Below, piece after piece: positions 23,666-34,449 of a stretch of 64,000 bases of DNA. Source of the stretch: Ciborinia camelliae (Eukaryota; Ascomycota; Leotiomycetes; Helotiales; Sclerotiniaceae); NCBI GenBank assembly GCA_025890175.1, contig JANPYM010000011.1, positions 1,344,299 to 1,408,298 of the forward strand, written 5' to 3'. The notes beneath the pieces are model-generated. The model was not told the origin of the DNA. It did no database searches and saw only the letters and a program-made list of their open reading frames with translations. The number at the start of each line of letters is the position of its first letter. Position 1 is the stretch's first letter. A program made the position numbers and the translations under genes.

Positions 23666-25363
23666 TCTGCAGGTTATAAAGAATTCGATACTGGCCGTAC
23701 TTACATGGCTTTGATGGGTAACTGGAGAGAAAACAAGGACGAGGAAGTTAAGCTGGATGGTATTGGCGGTGTCAACATTATTGTGAAGGCAGATGTCCAT
23801 AGATCAGGTAATTATATCAGACATGTCGAAAAGGCCTGAAGACTGACGAATCTATAGGAATCAACTTTCCAGCTTACGCATTCGAAAACCAAGCCGAGAC
23901 TGAAGGTTTCGCAAAAATGGCCAAGAGAGCAGGGTATGAGGTAATTGGATTACCCAACTATGTGGTCTGGCACATGGACACGGAGGAGAAGCCTGGTAAC
24001 AACAACTGAGATGCCACTGTATTGAGGAATTCGTTCGGTCACGTCTTAATGCATATACGGAGTTTTTTAACTGAGAAAGAGAAGATTTTGTATGATTGGA
24101 TTCGGAGGGGAATCCGACATCCAGAAAGGAGGAAAAAATGATTCCCCATCTACCCAAGTCGAAGGGGGGTTAAACCTTCGAGTTTCTTGTACCGAATTTT
24201 TTTTCATTCTGGGGGTTGGGGAGTTTGATCATTTTCATGAATGAAGATACGGGCTTGATAACAAGCATGGTGCAAGGGCAGCATACCACTGTAATAGAAA
24301 TGTCCTAATTGTGATTTGTTTATTCAAGAAGGTTTTACGTCTCTGGTGTGGTGTGCTGGTCTATTGGTTCACTGGATGAAAGAGGAAAGAATGGGAAGGT
24401 GGGGATATAATGAGAATGAGAATGAGGATGAGAGTGCGGCTGGGATGATGGAAGTTGTGAAATGTGTAGATGTGGGAGCGTGTAAATGTTCTACGGATAC
24501 CTATGGATAATGGATAATGGATCGGTGGGTGGGTGGGTGGGTGATTTTGGGAAGTTTGGGAAGTTCGGGAACGGTAATAGATAGCGTAGCTTTGTAAATG
24601 GAAGGAGGTCCTTGCTCATCTCATCTTTGTTTCGTTTCTTTTTGTCTCCTGTGTTATGTACTTGAGTTTTTGCATGGGGTTTTGCTTGGGATGGGAATGG
24701 GAATGGCAAGCGAGTGGGTGGACTGGGCATCTTATGAAGAAGGGTTGGGGTATGGGATATGGGCTATGAGAAATGGGATATGGGCTATGGGAAATGGAGA
24801 AAGAGGGAAGAGATGAGGAGGGCGGAGGTGAAGAAGTTTACGAGAATGTAATTCTTCAGCAAGCAGGTGTTTTCAGGGGAGCATACCTGTGATGCACGCC
24901 CGGCTAATTTACGAAGAGAGTTGATGGTTCAAAGATTCGACTCTGGAGATTCGATAGTATGCGTTAGCATTTGGTTCATGCTTTGGTCTACGGGTTGAAT
25001 AGTTTCTTGTAAGTTGGACACCCCTTTTCTTCTTGAACGCCCTGCTATGTGTGTATCAAAGCGAGACTGAACATCAGCTTATCACGGCCCTCATATTTGC
25101 GTACAAATCATCACCGACTTCTGATAATTTTACTAGGCAAGCCAATGTTTCCATTGCCTTAGCAGCCAGGTTCGTATATCTGTTGCTCTTTCCCGTCACA
25201 CGTCGAAGTAATCGAAAATATCCCTTGCTGAAAATCGGAGGTCCTGATATCTTGAGAGCAATCAATCCAAGGTTCCGGTTCCCTAAACTGGCTCCAGAAT
25301 CCAGCTCAGCTATCTAGAAATCGGGCTTGTAGAACGTATGACATCCCTTTCTCGGAAATTGTC
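23666..25363 (+). repeat. Exact 1,698-bp duplication, right copy
   Basis: Same sequence as 21958-23655. Real unique sequence resumes at 25364 towards QCR7, so this copy is joined to its proper right flank and the left copy to its proper left flank, as expected for unmerged overlapping contig ends. Confidence 0.95.
23673..24009 (+). pseudogene. Orphan duplicate of MNN9 exons 5-6
   Basis: Contains exon 5 (23673-23807) and exon 6 (23858-24009) of MNN9 without exons 1-4. It should not be annotated as a separate gene, because the surrounding duplication is probably an assembly artefact. Confidence 0.85.
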
Positions 25364-25561
25364 ACGATGCCTCACACTAGTGACACAGCGCCCTCTTCAC
25401 ACAATTTATATAGAGTAGAGTGACTTTTTGTTTTCGAATTGATGGTAAACGTTATAGAGTACAGAGCATCATCTCTCAGTGCTTTCCTCCCAACCTCTAA
25501 AAATCCATCTCTCCACTTCCAAATATACATATCCAGCACCTCCTCATCCCATGCTTTTCCC

Positions 25562-26141
25562 TCACTTTTTGGTAATTGTCAAGGACTCCAAATCGGCACG
25601 TTCCTTGGCTTCTGCTTCGATTTCTGCAATGATGGGTGAAAGGTATGCGTAGTCCTAAAGGTGTAGTTGTTAGAGCTAGGTGAGGGCACAGGTGATCAAG
25701 AGAAGCTCACTTCTTCTGGCTTGGTGTGTTGGTCTTTTGGCAAAAGTTGATGTTGGACAGAGCACTATATATCATTATCAGTCATGCGCCGGATTCCACT
25801 AGTCCGCATAAAAAGTAGTGGCGTACCTGAACGGCTCTTCTCAAACGGAAAACACGATCATAGGCTTCCTTTTGCGGTAAACGCTTAAGCGCAAGGAGAA
25901 CCTCCTCGGATTCTTCGGGGAGCAAATCATCGGCTCTATAAATTCCCGATTATTAGTTTTCTTCTTTTCCGCATACCAATTCCCCCCTCCATCATCCGAT
26001 TCTCCAAAGTAAAAACCTCGCATACCTCAATCCCAACTGACGGTATCCAGCAGCATTGGTATACCACGAGGCCAAGGGCTGCATCATCTTCAAAAGTCCA
26101 GGCTTCTTGGCGATCCAGCTTGCTAACGATGGTGCAGACAT
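25562..26141 (-). CDS. QCR7: Ubiquinol-cytochrome c reductase subunit 7 (14 kDa)
   Basis: Small matrix-facing subunit of respiratory complex III. Four exons: 26141-26026, 25935-25827, 25764-25711 and 25654-25562, 123 aa, the usual length. Family blocks seen after splicing: SLASWIAKKPGLLKMMQP, ASWYTNAAGYRQLGLRADD, LPQKEAYDRVFRLRRAVQ, SVQHQLLPKDQHTKPEED and YAYLSPIIAEIEAEAKER. All introns are short (52-90 bp) with GT-AG ends. No cleavable presequence is obvious, as is normal for QCR7. Confidence 0.95.
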
Positions 26142-27637
26142 GATGGGCGATTTGTGGGTGTGAAATGGTGGAGAGAGAGAGACTTCAATTTTGGTGATGT
26201 TACTGAGGGCGATGTTCAAAAGTTATGAGGATATTAGGTAAGCGAGTCAGCGTGGTTTGGGGGGCTTGTGATTGGTTGAAGAGAAAGAGGAACGGAACGG
26301 AATAAAAGCGGTGGGGGAGGTGCGACAATAGATAAATGTGATAGATCACTCAAAATTGGAAAGAAGGCACATGGAAGTGGGATGGAATGATTTCTTTGTT
26401 TGAGAAATATGAGATGAGATCACAATTATATTAATTTTGTTCTGATATTAAAAGAAAAGGAATTGAATATATTCAATGTAGAAGTAAATTAGCTGTTCAT
26501 GTTTAGGTAGGTAGGTAGGTAGGTATTTAGCATTAGAATATACCTATATCTAGTAGGTACGAGTAGGTAGATATGTAATAGTCACTAAAACTAATGCTAA
26601 TACTAGGTATAAAAACATCATCTAATTGTGTTTTTGCCAAATTACCTAGAACATCGATTAGATAGATTATGGTTGCTAAGGTTGTATGTAGATGCTATGC
26701 CGATTAGATGTTGGTTTGTATTGGTATTTCTGTAAGTAAAATAGATAGATAGGATAAGATACAAATATAAGCCAATTATACCTAATCTACCTGCTGTTGA
26801 CATCAATTATAAGCCAATTATACTTACTAGCTGTTGATATCAATCATATCATGATTCACCTGGGCATTAGACGTTATCTACCTACCTACCTAGAACATCC
26901 ATCCTCCCATCCATTTGAATTCGAATGAACCTGCCTCAACTTGAACAAAACAAATTGAATTTCCCCCACTTTGTTGAAACGTGCAACTCTTCTGTTCTCC
27001 AGCTATTCTGTTCGATAACTTCTCAAGCTTCTCATATTTCGCATCCAAATTGATTTCCCCCCTTTTCTTCTTTGATCCTGTACCCAAAATACCCAAAATA
27101 TCCAAACGAAATTCTAATAGCCATAAATATATTTGAATTAATTAAATCACATCACACCACAAGCTCAAATCATAAGATTCATCCTTTTTGAGGTGTACCT
27201 GCTTCTTGCTTTGCCTTGGCGGGTCAACCCTTTTTATCAAGCGATTAATTGATTTCAACTTTCAAGCTTCCGAGAATAATTTTAAGCCGGTCTCAGGTCC
27301 GGTCTTTTCCATTACCTCCACCACAAAATCCTCAACCCACTTTCTCTCAAAGAACAAAAACCCACCATTCCAACTTTCAACGCTCTCACAATCCACAAAG
27401 CTTCAGCAAATTTCCAGTTAATTGTCAATGGCCTGCGATAACCGTTAGCTGTTGTGTCACTGGCGTGCTGCGTGGGATCTTTCCCCGCACACCGGGACAC
27501 GAGATTGCAAGAAAAGAACGGCGACAATAAGTGAAGGCCTTCCAACCATCTGCGGCTTTCCTCCCGCAATTTACTTCTGCCTGCCTGCGGCCGAAGTAGC
27601 AGAAGCTATTAAATAATTTGCGCCAAATACAATTACA
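26142..27637. promoter_or_regulatory. Divergent intergenic region QCR7 / NAD+ carrier
   Basis: 1.5 kb between divergent start codons. The middle part (26,440-26,900) is AT-rich with (GTAG)n at about 26505-26525 and two TATAAGCCAATTATAC copies near 26766 and 26810. A 71-codon minus frame near 26,890-27,105 has no recognisable domain. Confidence 0.5.
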
Positions 27638-28912
27638 ATGTCACATGAACGCAGCACGCCATCATCACCGCGATCTGAGGATTTTGCGTCCTCTCAACCT
27701 ACCACTCAACAATTCGCATCGAGTTTAACTTTTGGAGGAGGGGATTCGCCGATTACTAGATTGGAAAGGATAGCTAGAACAAGGGCGGAATGGGAGTTCA
27801 ACGCATTTGCCGGGGCGGTGGGTGGTTTTGCTTCTGGAGTTGTTACTTGCCCACTAGATGTTATTAAGACGAAATTACAAGCACAAGGGGGGTTCAGGGC
27901 AGCACAAGGGCCAGGTGCACAATCTGCTGGCCAACTGGTATACAGTGGCTTGCTTGGAACAGGAAGAGTGATATGGAGAGAGGAGGGATTGAAAGGATTA
28001 TACCGAGGCCTTGGTCCAATCATCCTTGGTTATCTACCGACATGGGCAGTTTGGTTTACGGTCTATGGCAGATCAAAACAGTTTCTGGGACATCATACTG
28101 GTACGGATTTTGCATAAGTAATCTTTGAAGGTGAAAATAGAAGCTAAGAAATCTTTGCAGATAACACTGTAGTGGTCAATTTTTGGTCCTCGATAATTGC
28201 TGGAGCTTCATCTACAATGGTTACCAATCCCATCTGGGTCATAAAGACACGTCTAATGTCACAAGTCAGTCGAAAGGCAAAGAATAATGGTGCAAGGCCA
28301 CCTTGGCATTATCGCTCAACTTTGGATGCAGCAAAAGTAATGTACAGGACAGAAGGATTATTATCCTTCTATTCCGGTCTCACTCCTGCACTACTTGGCT
28401 TGACACATGTAGCTGTTCAGTTTCCAGCTTATGAATATCTTAAGACAAAGTTCACAGGCCAGGGTATGGGAGCTTCGGTAGAGGGTGATGAGAGCTCTCA
28501 TCTATTTGGAGTATTATCTGCAAGTGTGCTCAGTAAGATCATAGCAAGCTCTACCACCTATCCTCATGAAGTTATTCGGACAAGACTTCAAACTCAACAA
28601 AGATCCATGCCAGCTACCTCGGCAGAATACGGTGCATTTAGGGGAGGTCTAGAAGGGCATTCCCATCAACATGGGGTTAGAAATCCCGTTTCTCAAATTA
28701 AACAAGCACTGCCGAAATACAGAGGTATCGTAATGACATTCAAAACGATATTACGCGAAGAAGGTTGGAGAGCATTTTATGCAGGTATGGGCACGAATAT
28801 GATGAGAGCTGTACCTGCGGCCACAACCACCATGCTCACTTATGAGTATGTTATGCAACATCTAAATCATGCAAGGGCAGAAGGATTACGAAAATCGGGA
28901 GAAGAATGGTAA
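27638..28912 (+). CDS. YIA6: Mitochondrial NAD+ transporter (SLC25 family, YIA6/NDT1-like)
   Basis: Six-helix mitochondrial carrier for import of NAD+ or related nucleotides across the inner membrane. Exons 27638-28100 and 28161-28912, 404 aa. Three carrier signatures are present: PLDVIKTKLQAQ, PIWVIKTRLM and PHEVIRTRLQTQ. The tryptophan in the second (NPIWVIKTRL) and the block WAVWFTVYGRSKQF are features of the NAD/folate/FAD carrier subgroup. An N-terminal Ser-rich extension of about 50 residues and a ~50-residue insert before the third repeat's matrix loop (PATSAEYGAFRGG onward) are typical of filamentous-fungal members. Start is the only sensible ATG. Substrate is inferred from subgroup motifs. 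Confidence 0.9.
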
Positions 28913-29356
28913 ATGTTTCATCTATTTGGTCAACGTCCTTGGCAAGATGTATAAACTGCATATTGGGACATATCCCTCTGCGGCTTGGGGTTATGAAGAG
29001 ATCAAGAAACATTTCTGCATTTTAAAGCATTTGAAGTTTGCGGGCGTTCGGTCATGTACTCGGCCATTAGCCGTATCGAGTTGGCATGATGTGGCTTTTG
29101 TGTTTATGGAACATATTACAGACGTTCATATTTGGATGATACCTGCCCGTGATTGAGGAGGTTGTATTTATAAATGGTATCAGCCATCAAGACAAAATGA
29201 TTTGTTTAATATTTCACATCCACCTAGATGTACATTCTTGTAAAGATGTCCCTGAACTCCCATGTGCAACCGCGTAAGACAGACTTATATGTAGGTGTGC
29301 ACCCTAACCGTATGATCCCAAAACGCCATTCCCATTATGATTCTCTCCAATTGACA
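28913..29356. other. Convergent gap NAD+ carrier / small membrane protein
   Basis: 444 bp between two 3' ends. A plus-strand frame continuing near 28,869-29,156 and another at 29,228 onwards are unsupported. Nothing else seen. Confidence 0.5.
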
Positions 29357-29811
29357 TCATTCTGCTTTCCCACCAAAGCTACCTTCCCTCCCCTTCGCCG
29401 CTCTCTCTCTCAGCTTCCTCTCCACCTCATGTCTCTCTGGCACATCGGCCTTCGCTTTCAAATCCTCCAAATTATCCTTCGCAGTCCCCAGTAATTGTTT
29501 CACGGTTTTTTGCTCCTGCGGGACCTCTAATTTCCCATGCCGTCTCAAACTTTCATTGGCCCAATTTATTTGCCCGCCATCAGCTTCGCGATGTTTCTGA
29601 GCGTTTTGTTTGGCCGCGCGGATGGAGGTGCGGGTGTATGTGAAAAGTAGTAATGCCATGGTTGCGGCTGCGAGAGGGGCTGTAAGGGTCTGAGGGGAAG
29701 TGGGAAGTCAAAGTTAGCTAGGAAGTTGCTGGGAGCAGAGAAATTGGGGTGAAGGGGGAGAATAGGACTAGTAAGTACTCTGCCATTTATATTGAATTTT
29801 CGAGGAGGCAT
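29357..29811 (-). CDS. Small single-TM fungal protein of unknown function
   Basis: Exons 29811-29779 (11 codons, MPPRKFNINGR) and 29689-29357, joined in phase 0, give 121 aa. The intron has an unusual GTACTT donor but a good AGCTAAC branch and CTCAG acceptor. Right after the junction comes a hydrophobic segment (LTAPLAAATMALLLFTYT), then a long charged alpha-helical tail (RTSIRAAKQNAQKHREADG, then LKAKADVPERHEVERKL) ending GGKAE. The short basic N-terminus plus one membrane helix would fit a mitochondrial or ER membrane protein. I do not recognise the family. If the first exon is wrong, the ATG at 29659 gives a 100-aa protein. Confidence 0.65.
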
Positions 29812-30145
29812 ATTGAATTGATTTTGTCTATGAATTATGAATTTTCAATGATTGCAATTGAATAATTCAAATTCCCCGTTTCGTCTCAAAATGTACGGGT
29901 TTTTTTAACATGGGAAAATACAAATATGAAGCCGAGGACGTCATGCGATCTCTGGGGGATCGACAGGGATCTTTGAACAAGGGACTTCCACAACTTTTTT
30001 TTAAATAAGGAAGTTCTCAACACTTTGGCATTGAACATTTATGAGTCTTTTACTTATAATCGAGGTTATGAATTGATGGATCGCTTTCGATAACAATACG
30101 GAGTGTTTGTGTGGTTTTCGCACAGTCCAAATACGCAGGCAGACA
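29812..30145. promoter_or_regulatory. Divergent promoter, small protein / MCP2-like gene
   Basis: 334 bp between divergent starts, mostly AT-rich with short A and T runs. No other feature. Confidence 0.5.
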
Positions 30146-32027
30146 ATGAAGGGACTCAATTTCGCATCGGCGTGGGCGAGGTCGAGACCGAGTGCGAGGG
30201 CGATTCCTTGGACTTGTGGGAGGTGTACACAGAAAGGATCGAGGAGATCTTGGATACAGAATGCGGCATACTCGACGGGGAAGAGGGGTCATGGGTATGG
30301 AAATGGTTATGGGAACGGATACCAGCAGGGCAGAAAGGGGAATAAAGTCATCATGGCTTCTGCCGTGGGCGGCGTAGCGGTGACCGGACTTGCTTTCACT
30401 GATGATGTGAGGCATGCGTATGAAGCGGTGGAGAGGACGGGGAGAGTGGTTAGTACTCTGTTTGTTTGTATAAATGAGTGAGTGATCGTCCTAGTCTTTG
30501 TGTAAGATTTCAGTTTGGGACAAGTGGCTAATTCGAGGTGCGACAGTTATCGAGTTACGTTGAATCATAATGAGAAGATTGAAGATGAGGCGGAGAAGGA
30601 TAGGATGTTGAAGGATTGTCATCAGAGATGTGCGGACCGGACATTAAGAGTGTTGGAGAAGAATGGAAGCATATTTATTAAACTCGGACAACACTTGGTA
30701 TGGTATTTGTGTCTAGATGTGCAAGGTAGTGGCTAATCGGTTTTCGCAGAGTGCTATGAATTATCTTTTGCCTTTAGAATGGACGACCACGTTTATACCC
30801 TTACAAGACAAATGTCCTGTCTCATCCATGGAGTCGATAGAGAATATGTTTATGATGGATACGGGCGAACAACTCTCAGATTACTTTTCGGAATTTTCAC
30901 CTCTGCCGATAGGGGCAGCTTCCCTTGCCCAGGTGCATTTGGCAACTGTCAAGGAAACGGGACAAAAGGTTGCTGTGAAGGTGCAACATCCAAACTTGGC
31001 GGAATGGGCAGCTCTTGATCTGGCATTAACTGGCTTTACATTCTCGACATTGAAGAAGTTTTTCCCGGAGTATGATTTGGAATGGTTGTCATCAGAAATG
31101 GAAGCGTCTTTGCCAATTGAACTGGACTTTACCGAGGAGGGAAAGAATGCTCTGCGGGCAAAGAACTACTTCTCACGGATACCCGAATTACCACTGATCA
31201 TACCTGATGTTTTGTGGGCAAAGAAACGTATTTTAGTTATGGAGAACGTAGCAGGACATCGTCTAGATGATCTCGAATTTCTCGACTCTAATGGTATCGA
31301 TCGCGACGAAGTCTCCGCTGCCCTCGCTCATATTTTCAACGAGATGATCTTCGGAAACGATGCTCCTCTACACTGTGATCCTCATGGCGGCAATCTCGCC
31401 ATTCGCAAAAACGATACCCGCCGCGGCGCCAATTTCGACGTAATTCTCTACGACCATGGTCTATACCGCGATATTCCTCTCGGACTCCGTCGCTCGTATG
31501 CAAAACTCTGGCTCGCAGTGATCGACGCAAATGAACCCCGGATGCGCAAATATGCTAAAGAGGTAGCCGGTGTTACAGATGAACAATTCCCCCTATTCGC
31601 GTCGGCTATCACAGGGAGAGATTACACAATCCTAACAAAAGATGTAGCGCTCGAGCGGTCGGAGGAAGAAAAGAAAAATATTAATGATGCGTTGGGTGAA
31701 GGTATGCTTCAACAACTTGTAGAAATGCTAGGACAGGTTCCGAGAATTATTTTGTTGATATTGAAGACGAATGACTTGACGAGGAGTTTGGACGAGAACT
31801 TACATACGCGACAGGGGCCTGTGAGGACTTTCTTAATTCTGGCGAGATATTGCTCGAGAACGGTGTTTCAGGAACAAATGGAGGAGATTAGGGAGAGAGG
31901 CAGCCTTTTGTGGCCGACGAATGGTTTTAGATTGTTGGTGGCGTGGTTGGGGTACGTGAGGGTGGAGTTGAAATTGGAGGCTTTTGAGGTTTGGCTGAGA
32001 GTTAAGAGGCTTATGGGAAGGACGTGA
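30146..32027 (+). CDS. MCP2: ABC1/UbiB-family mitochondrial kinase-like protein, ADCK1/Mcp2 type
   Basis: Atypical kinase-fold protein of the ABC1/ADCK/UbiB family. Yeast Mcp2 (also called Cqd2) acts in the mitochondrial inner membrane in lipid and coenzyme Q homeostasis. Exons 30146-30477, 30547-30697 and 30750-32027, 586 aa. The N-terminus (MKGLNFASAWARSRPSARA and onward) is Arg/Ser-rich without acidic residues, a clear mitochondrial presequence, followed by a Gly-Tyr-rich linker and a hydrophobic segment (VIMASAVGGVAVTGLAF). Family motifs: the KxGQ sequence FIKLGQHL split by intron 2, the Ala-rich loop LPIGAASLAQVH, lysine in VAVKVQHP, LHCDPHGGNLAIR and YDHGLYRD, where the metal-binding motif reads DHG. 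Both introns restore conserved blocks (CINDYRVTLN). Exact biochemical activity is unknown for the family. Confidence 0.9.
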
Positions 32028-32600
32028 GGGGCGTGAGAAATGTCGGCGATTTTGGGGCTGGTAAAAGCATTGTTTGTACAGTAGTGATGAAACGGGGTAT
32101 ACTTTCGTGTGATACGCGTACATAGGTCAGTGGAAGGAAAGAAATATCGTACTTTGGGCTGACGGACACTTGGTTGGTTTGGCTTATACTTTAGCGGGGT
32201 TATATAGACGGATCATAGAGGAGCTTAAAGACATAGGCATAAGGATTTTTTGGATGTTATCTTATAAAAGAAGCTGCATCAACTATGAAGTTCTCGCTGG
32301 TCCGAAGAAGCCTTTGCAGAAATAGAATGTCGATAGGCTTGCCGAGCTAAAGCGAAACAGTCAATTGGTAAGGAACCCCCGCTGTTATCTATTAAATCTA
32401 ATGACTAGGATCTTCCAAACCAGCCTGATTAATATTCGCCTTCAAGGTTCACAAAAGGGCCTGTTTCAAGTGGACAGAAAGAGTCATTGCCAGGTAGTTT
32501 ATTGGTTTGGAAGTAGTTAGCTATTTTTCCGAAGCTACAATAGTTCTGCATCGCGCTGCTGGTGTGCTTTCAACTGGTTAGCGCCGATTATCCATTCTAG
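32028..32600. other. Intergenic, start of the accessory island
   Basis: Between the MCP2-like gene and the hydrolase relics. No frame with recognisable content. Confidence 0.45.
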
Positions 32601-33000
32601 GGCATGAAGATGAGACTCGCCCCCATTCCGTCAATACTGAGTACTTGAGCATTCTTGTAATTTGGTGCTGGTGCCAACGAGCTGGTTCTCTTGGTTAGCG
32701 TTAGGTTGTACTAAAATAAGGGCAATCTCTTGCTTCTCAATGGGCGTTACCGGATCATACGTGTTACTGACAAAGAGTATTGGTGTTGCGGTGTCTCCCC
32801 CGAATGGCCCAGTATATATATCGTTGGACTTTATCGGCCAGCCTATGCATCCAAGCACTCCATGGCTCCAAATTTCCTCAATAATTCTTTGCCTTTCGAA
32901 CTCTTCTATTTTCTGTCTTGAGTCTTCTGGCGTTTTGTGGTATAGTCTATTGTTCTGGTCGGAGCATAGTGCACCAAGGTGGTGGGCCGTCGCTTGACTT
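32601..33000 (-). pseudogene. C-terminal fragment of a TAP-like alpha/beta hydrolase
   Basis: A minus-strand frame reads ALCSDQNNRLYHKT, then GCIGWPIKSNDIYTGPFGG, TATPILFVSNTYDPVTPI. This is the pattern of the TAP-like C-terminal domain found in secreted tripeptidyl-aminopeptidase-type hydrolases (CxGWP, GPFGG, PILF..N..DPVTP). Just downstream the similarity switches frame to APNYKNAQVLSIDGMG, which matches the next part of that domain, and the expected GHxS histidine is missing (GMGASL). No alpha/beta-hydrolase N-terminal part with a GGPG or nucleophile-Ser motif is present. It is therefore a truncated, frameshifted remnant. It overlaps the end of the cysteine-rich frame described next. Confidence 0.6.
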
Positions 33001-33990
33001 TGATCTAGGTGTTGGGTTGGTATATGGCCATGGTGGGGGGTGAATAGTACGACCATACGTTGTACCGGCGCTGGTCTCGGTTATCGTGACGATAGGTGGT
33101 AAAATGCTGATAGTGATTGGAATGAGAGATTCTTTGTCGTCTGGATCGTCAATGGGTATGTTCCAGAAATTGAGAACGTCAGTAGTCAGTGGGGGCACGA
33201 AAATAGTGGTATTTGTCGTCGATGCTGTGCCTTGCATCACTTCTGATACATAAAATGTTCCAGCTGCAGTATCTGTATATGTTATGATAGTGGTGACTGT
33301 GACATTGAAGACTTCCAGAGGAGTGACGTACGGGTCGAAACTAATAACTGTTGCGGCCGGAAGAGTGAACGGAGGAAGAATAAGAGTACAGGATGGATAA
33401 TATCCCAGCTGTACGATGGGCTGGGGATCGGTCCAGATGCTAGGTGGTACGTAAACACGAAAATCCCCAGTACCACTGTCGGTACCTGCTGGAGAACAAA
33501 CTCCCTCTGGACAATACCCCCTGCTACAAGCGAACTCGCAAATGTCGTTATAGACAAGAGGGTCTAAGCCTGGTGCGGCCTTACCACTTCCACCCGTGGT
33601 CGGTGGAGGTACGTTCAAGGCACCTTTTGCGGTACATGTACACTATTTATATGTCAGTCTTAAGTTTGACCAGCCACTTGAGAAATATATCTTATGAAAT
33701 GGCACAAGATCTGATCTGTTGTACAACACACCGAGTGGATAGGACAGAACCCATAGTTGCAAGCATACTGGCATAGACAAACTTAACATGTGACTTATCC
33801 CCTATCTTTGCATAGCCCATGATCCACCCCTTGGGATTTGACTTGTCCACAGAGAAATTCAACCCATATGTAGTATAACAGAATTCAAGCTTACTCTCGA
33901 GATATTCACAGATATGGACTATTCCTCCAAGACCATCGCACGTGAAACATGGACTGCTGCTTGAGAATAGAAGATTGACCGACACACTGG
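32947..33990 (-). pseudogene. Cysteine-rich cell-wall hydrolase tail, fragmentary
   Basis: Minus-strand frames contain two related cysteine modules, CQYACNYGFCPIHSVC (about 33,735-33,780) and CEFACSRGYCPEGVC (about 33,492-33,540). They are followed by a Thr/Pro-rich stretch with SCTLILPPFTLPAATVISF, VLNFWNIPIDD and PPPWPYTNPTP. This style of tail occurs after the catalytic domains of fungal GH71 alpha-1,3-glucanases and GH18 chitinases. No catalytic domain is visible. Upstream there is another Cys-containing stretch (CFTCDGLGGIVHICEYLES). Exon joins are uncertain and some frames appear broken, so this may be either a poorly modelled gene or a relic. Family assignment is by resemblance only. 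Confidence 0.45.
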
Positions 33991-34449
33991 CATCGGGTAT
34001 CCTTCTGTATTATATGGAGGGTGTCAACGTTTTTTCCTCGAGGGATCAAATTGAAGAGAGATGTTAATGATATAAACCCCGTTGAAGCCTATAAAACACA
34101 CTTGTAACGCTCTATCTAGAAACTCAGCGGCCTTCCTCCCCTGGTATAGTTTGCCTCTCCGGGGACGTAAAGTCGCGAGCTCTCGCGGACTACAGAAAAA
34201 TAGTAACACACATATTGGCATTGGATAAAAGTTCCCCGAACCTCACTCGCATTGCTGACTCACCAGACTCGGAAATGAAGTTACGAGCAGATTATTAAAG
34301 CACAATGCCCCCTACAAAATCCTTCACGCTATCAACTGCCTAGCAGTGACCAAATCCCCAAATCTGTATGATAGGGTAACCTTATGGTCTGTATGAATGG
34401 TTTTCTATATATTTCATGCTACATGCATCTGAATCATATATAAGTTTTG
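33991..34449. other. Intergenic between hydrolase relic and transcription factor
   Basis: 460 bp on the 3' side of the Zn2Cys6 gene. A 65-codon minus frame here has no recognisable content. Confidence 0.4.

Larger units (their letters stand above)
22302..25561. other. MNN9-QCR7 intergenic region inflated by the duplication
   Basis: Convergent gap between MNN9 (+) and QCR7 (-). After removing one copy of the duplicate it would be about 1.55 kb. It contains a (GGTG)n tract (22816-22831 and again 24524-24539) and GGGATATGGGCTATG repeats near 23045-23090. No recognised gene in either copy besides MNN9 exons. Confidence 0.7.

Noticed and set aside
22153..25265. Duplicated frames around 22.1-23.6 and 23.9-25.3 kb as a gene family
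   Set aside because: They are the same sequence repeated on both sides of an N gap and are antisense to MNN9 exons or lie in spacer DNA.
29228..29494. A plus-strand 88-codon frame downstream of the NAD+ carrier
   Set aside because: Mirror of the small membrane protein gene on the minus strand plus spacer; no support.
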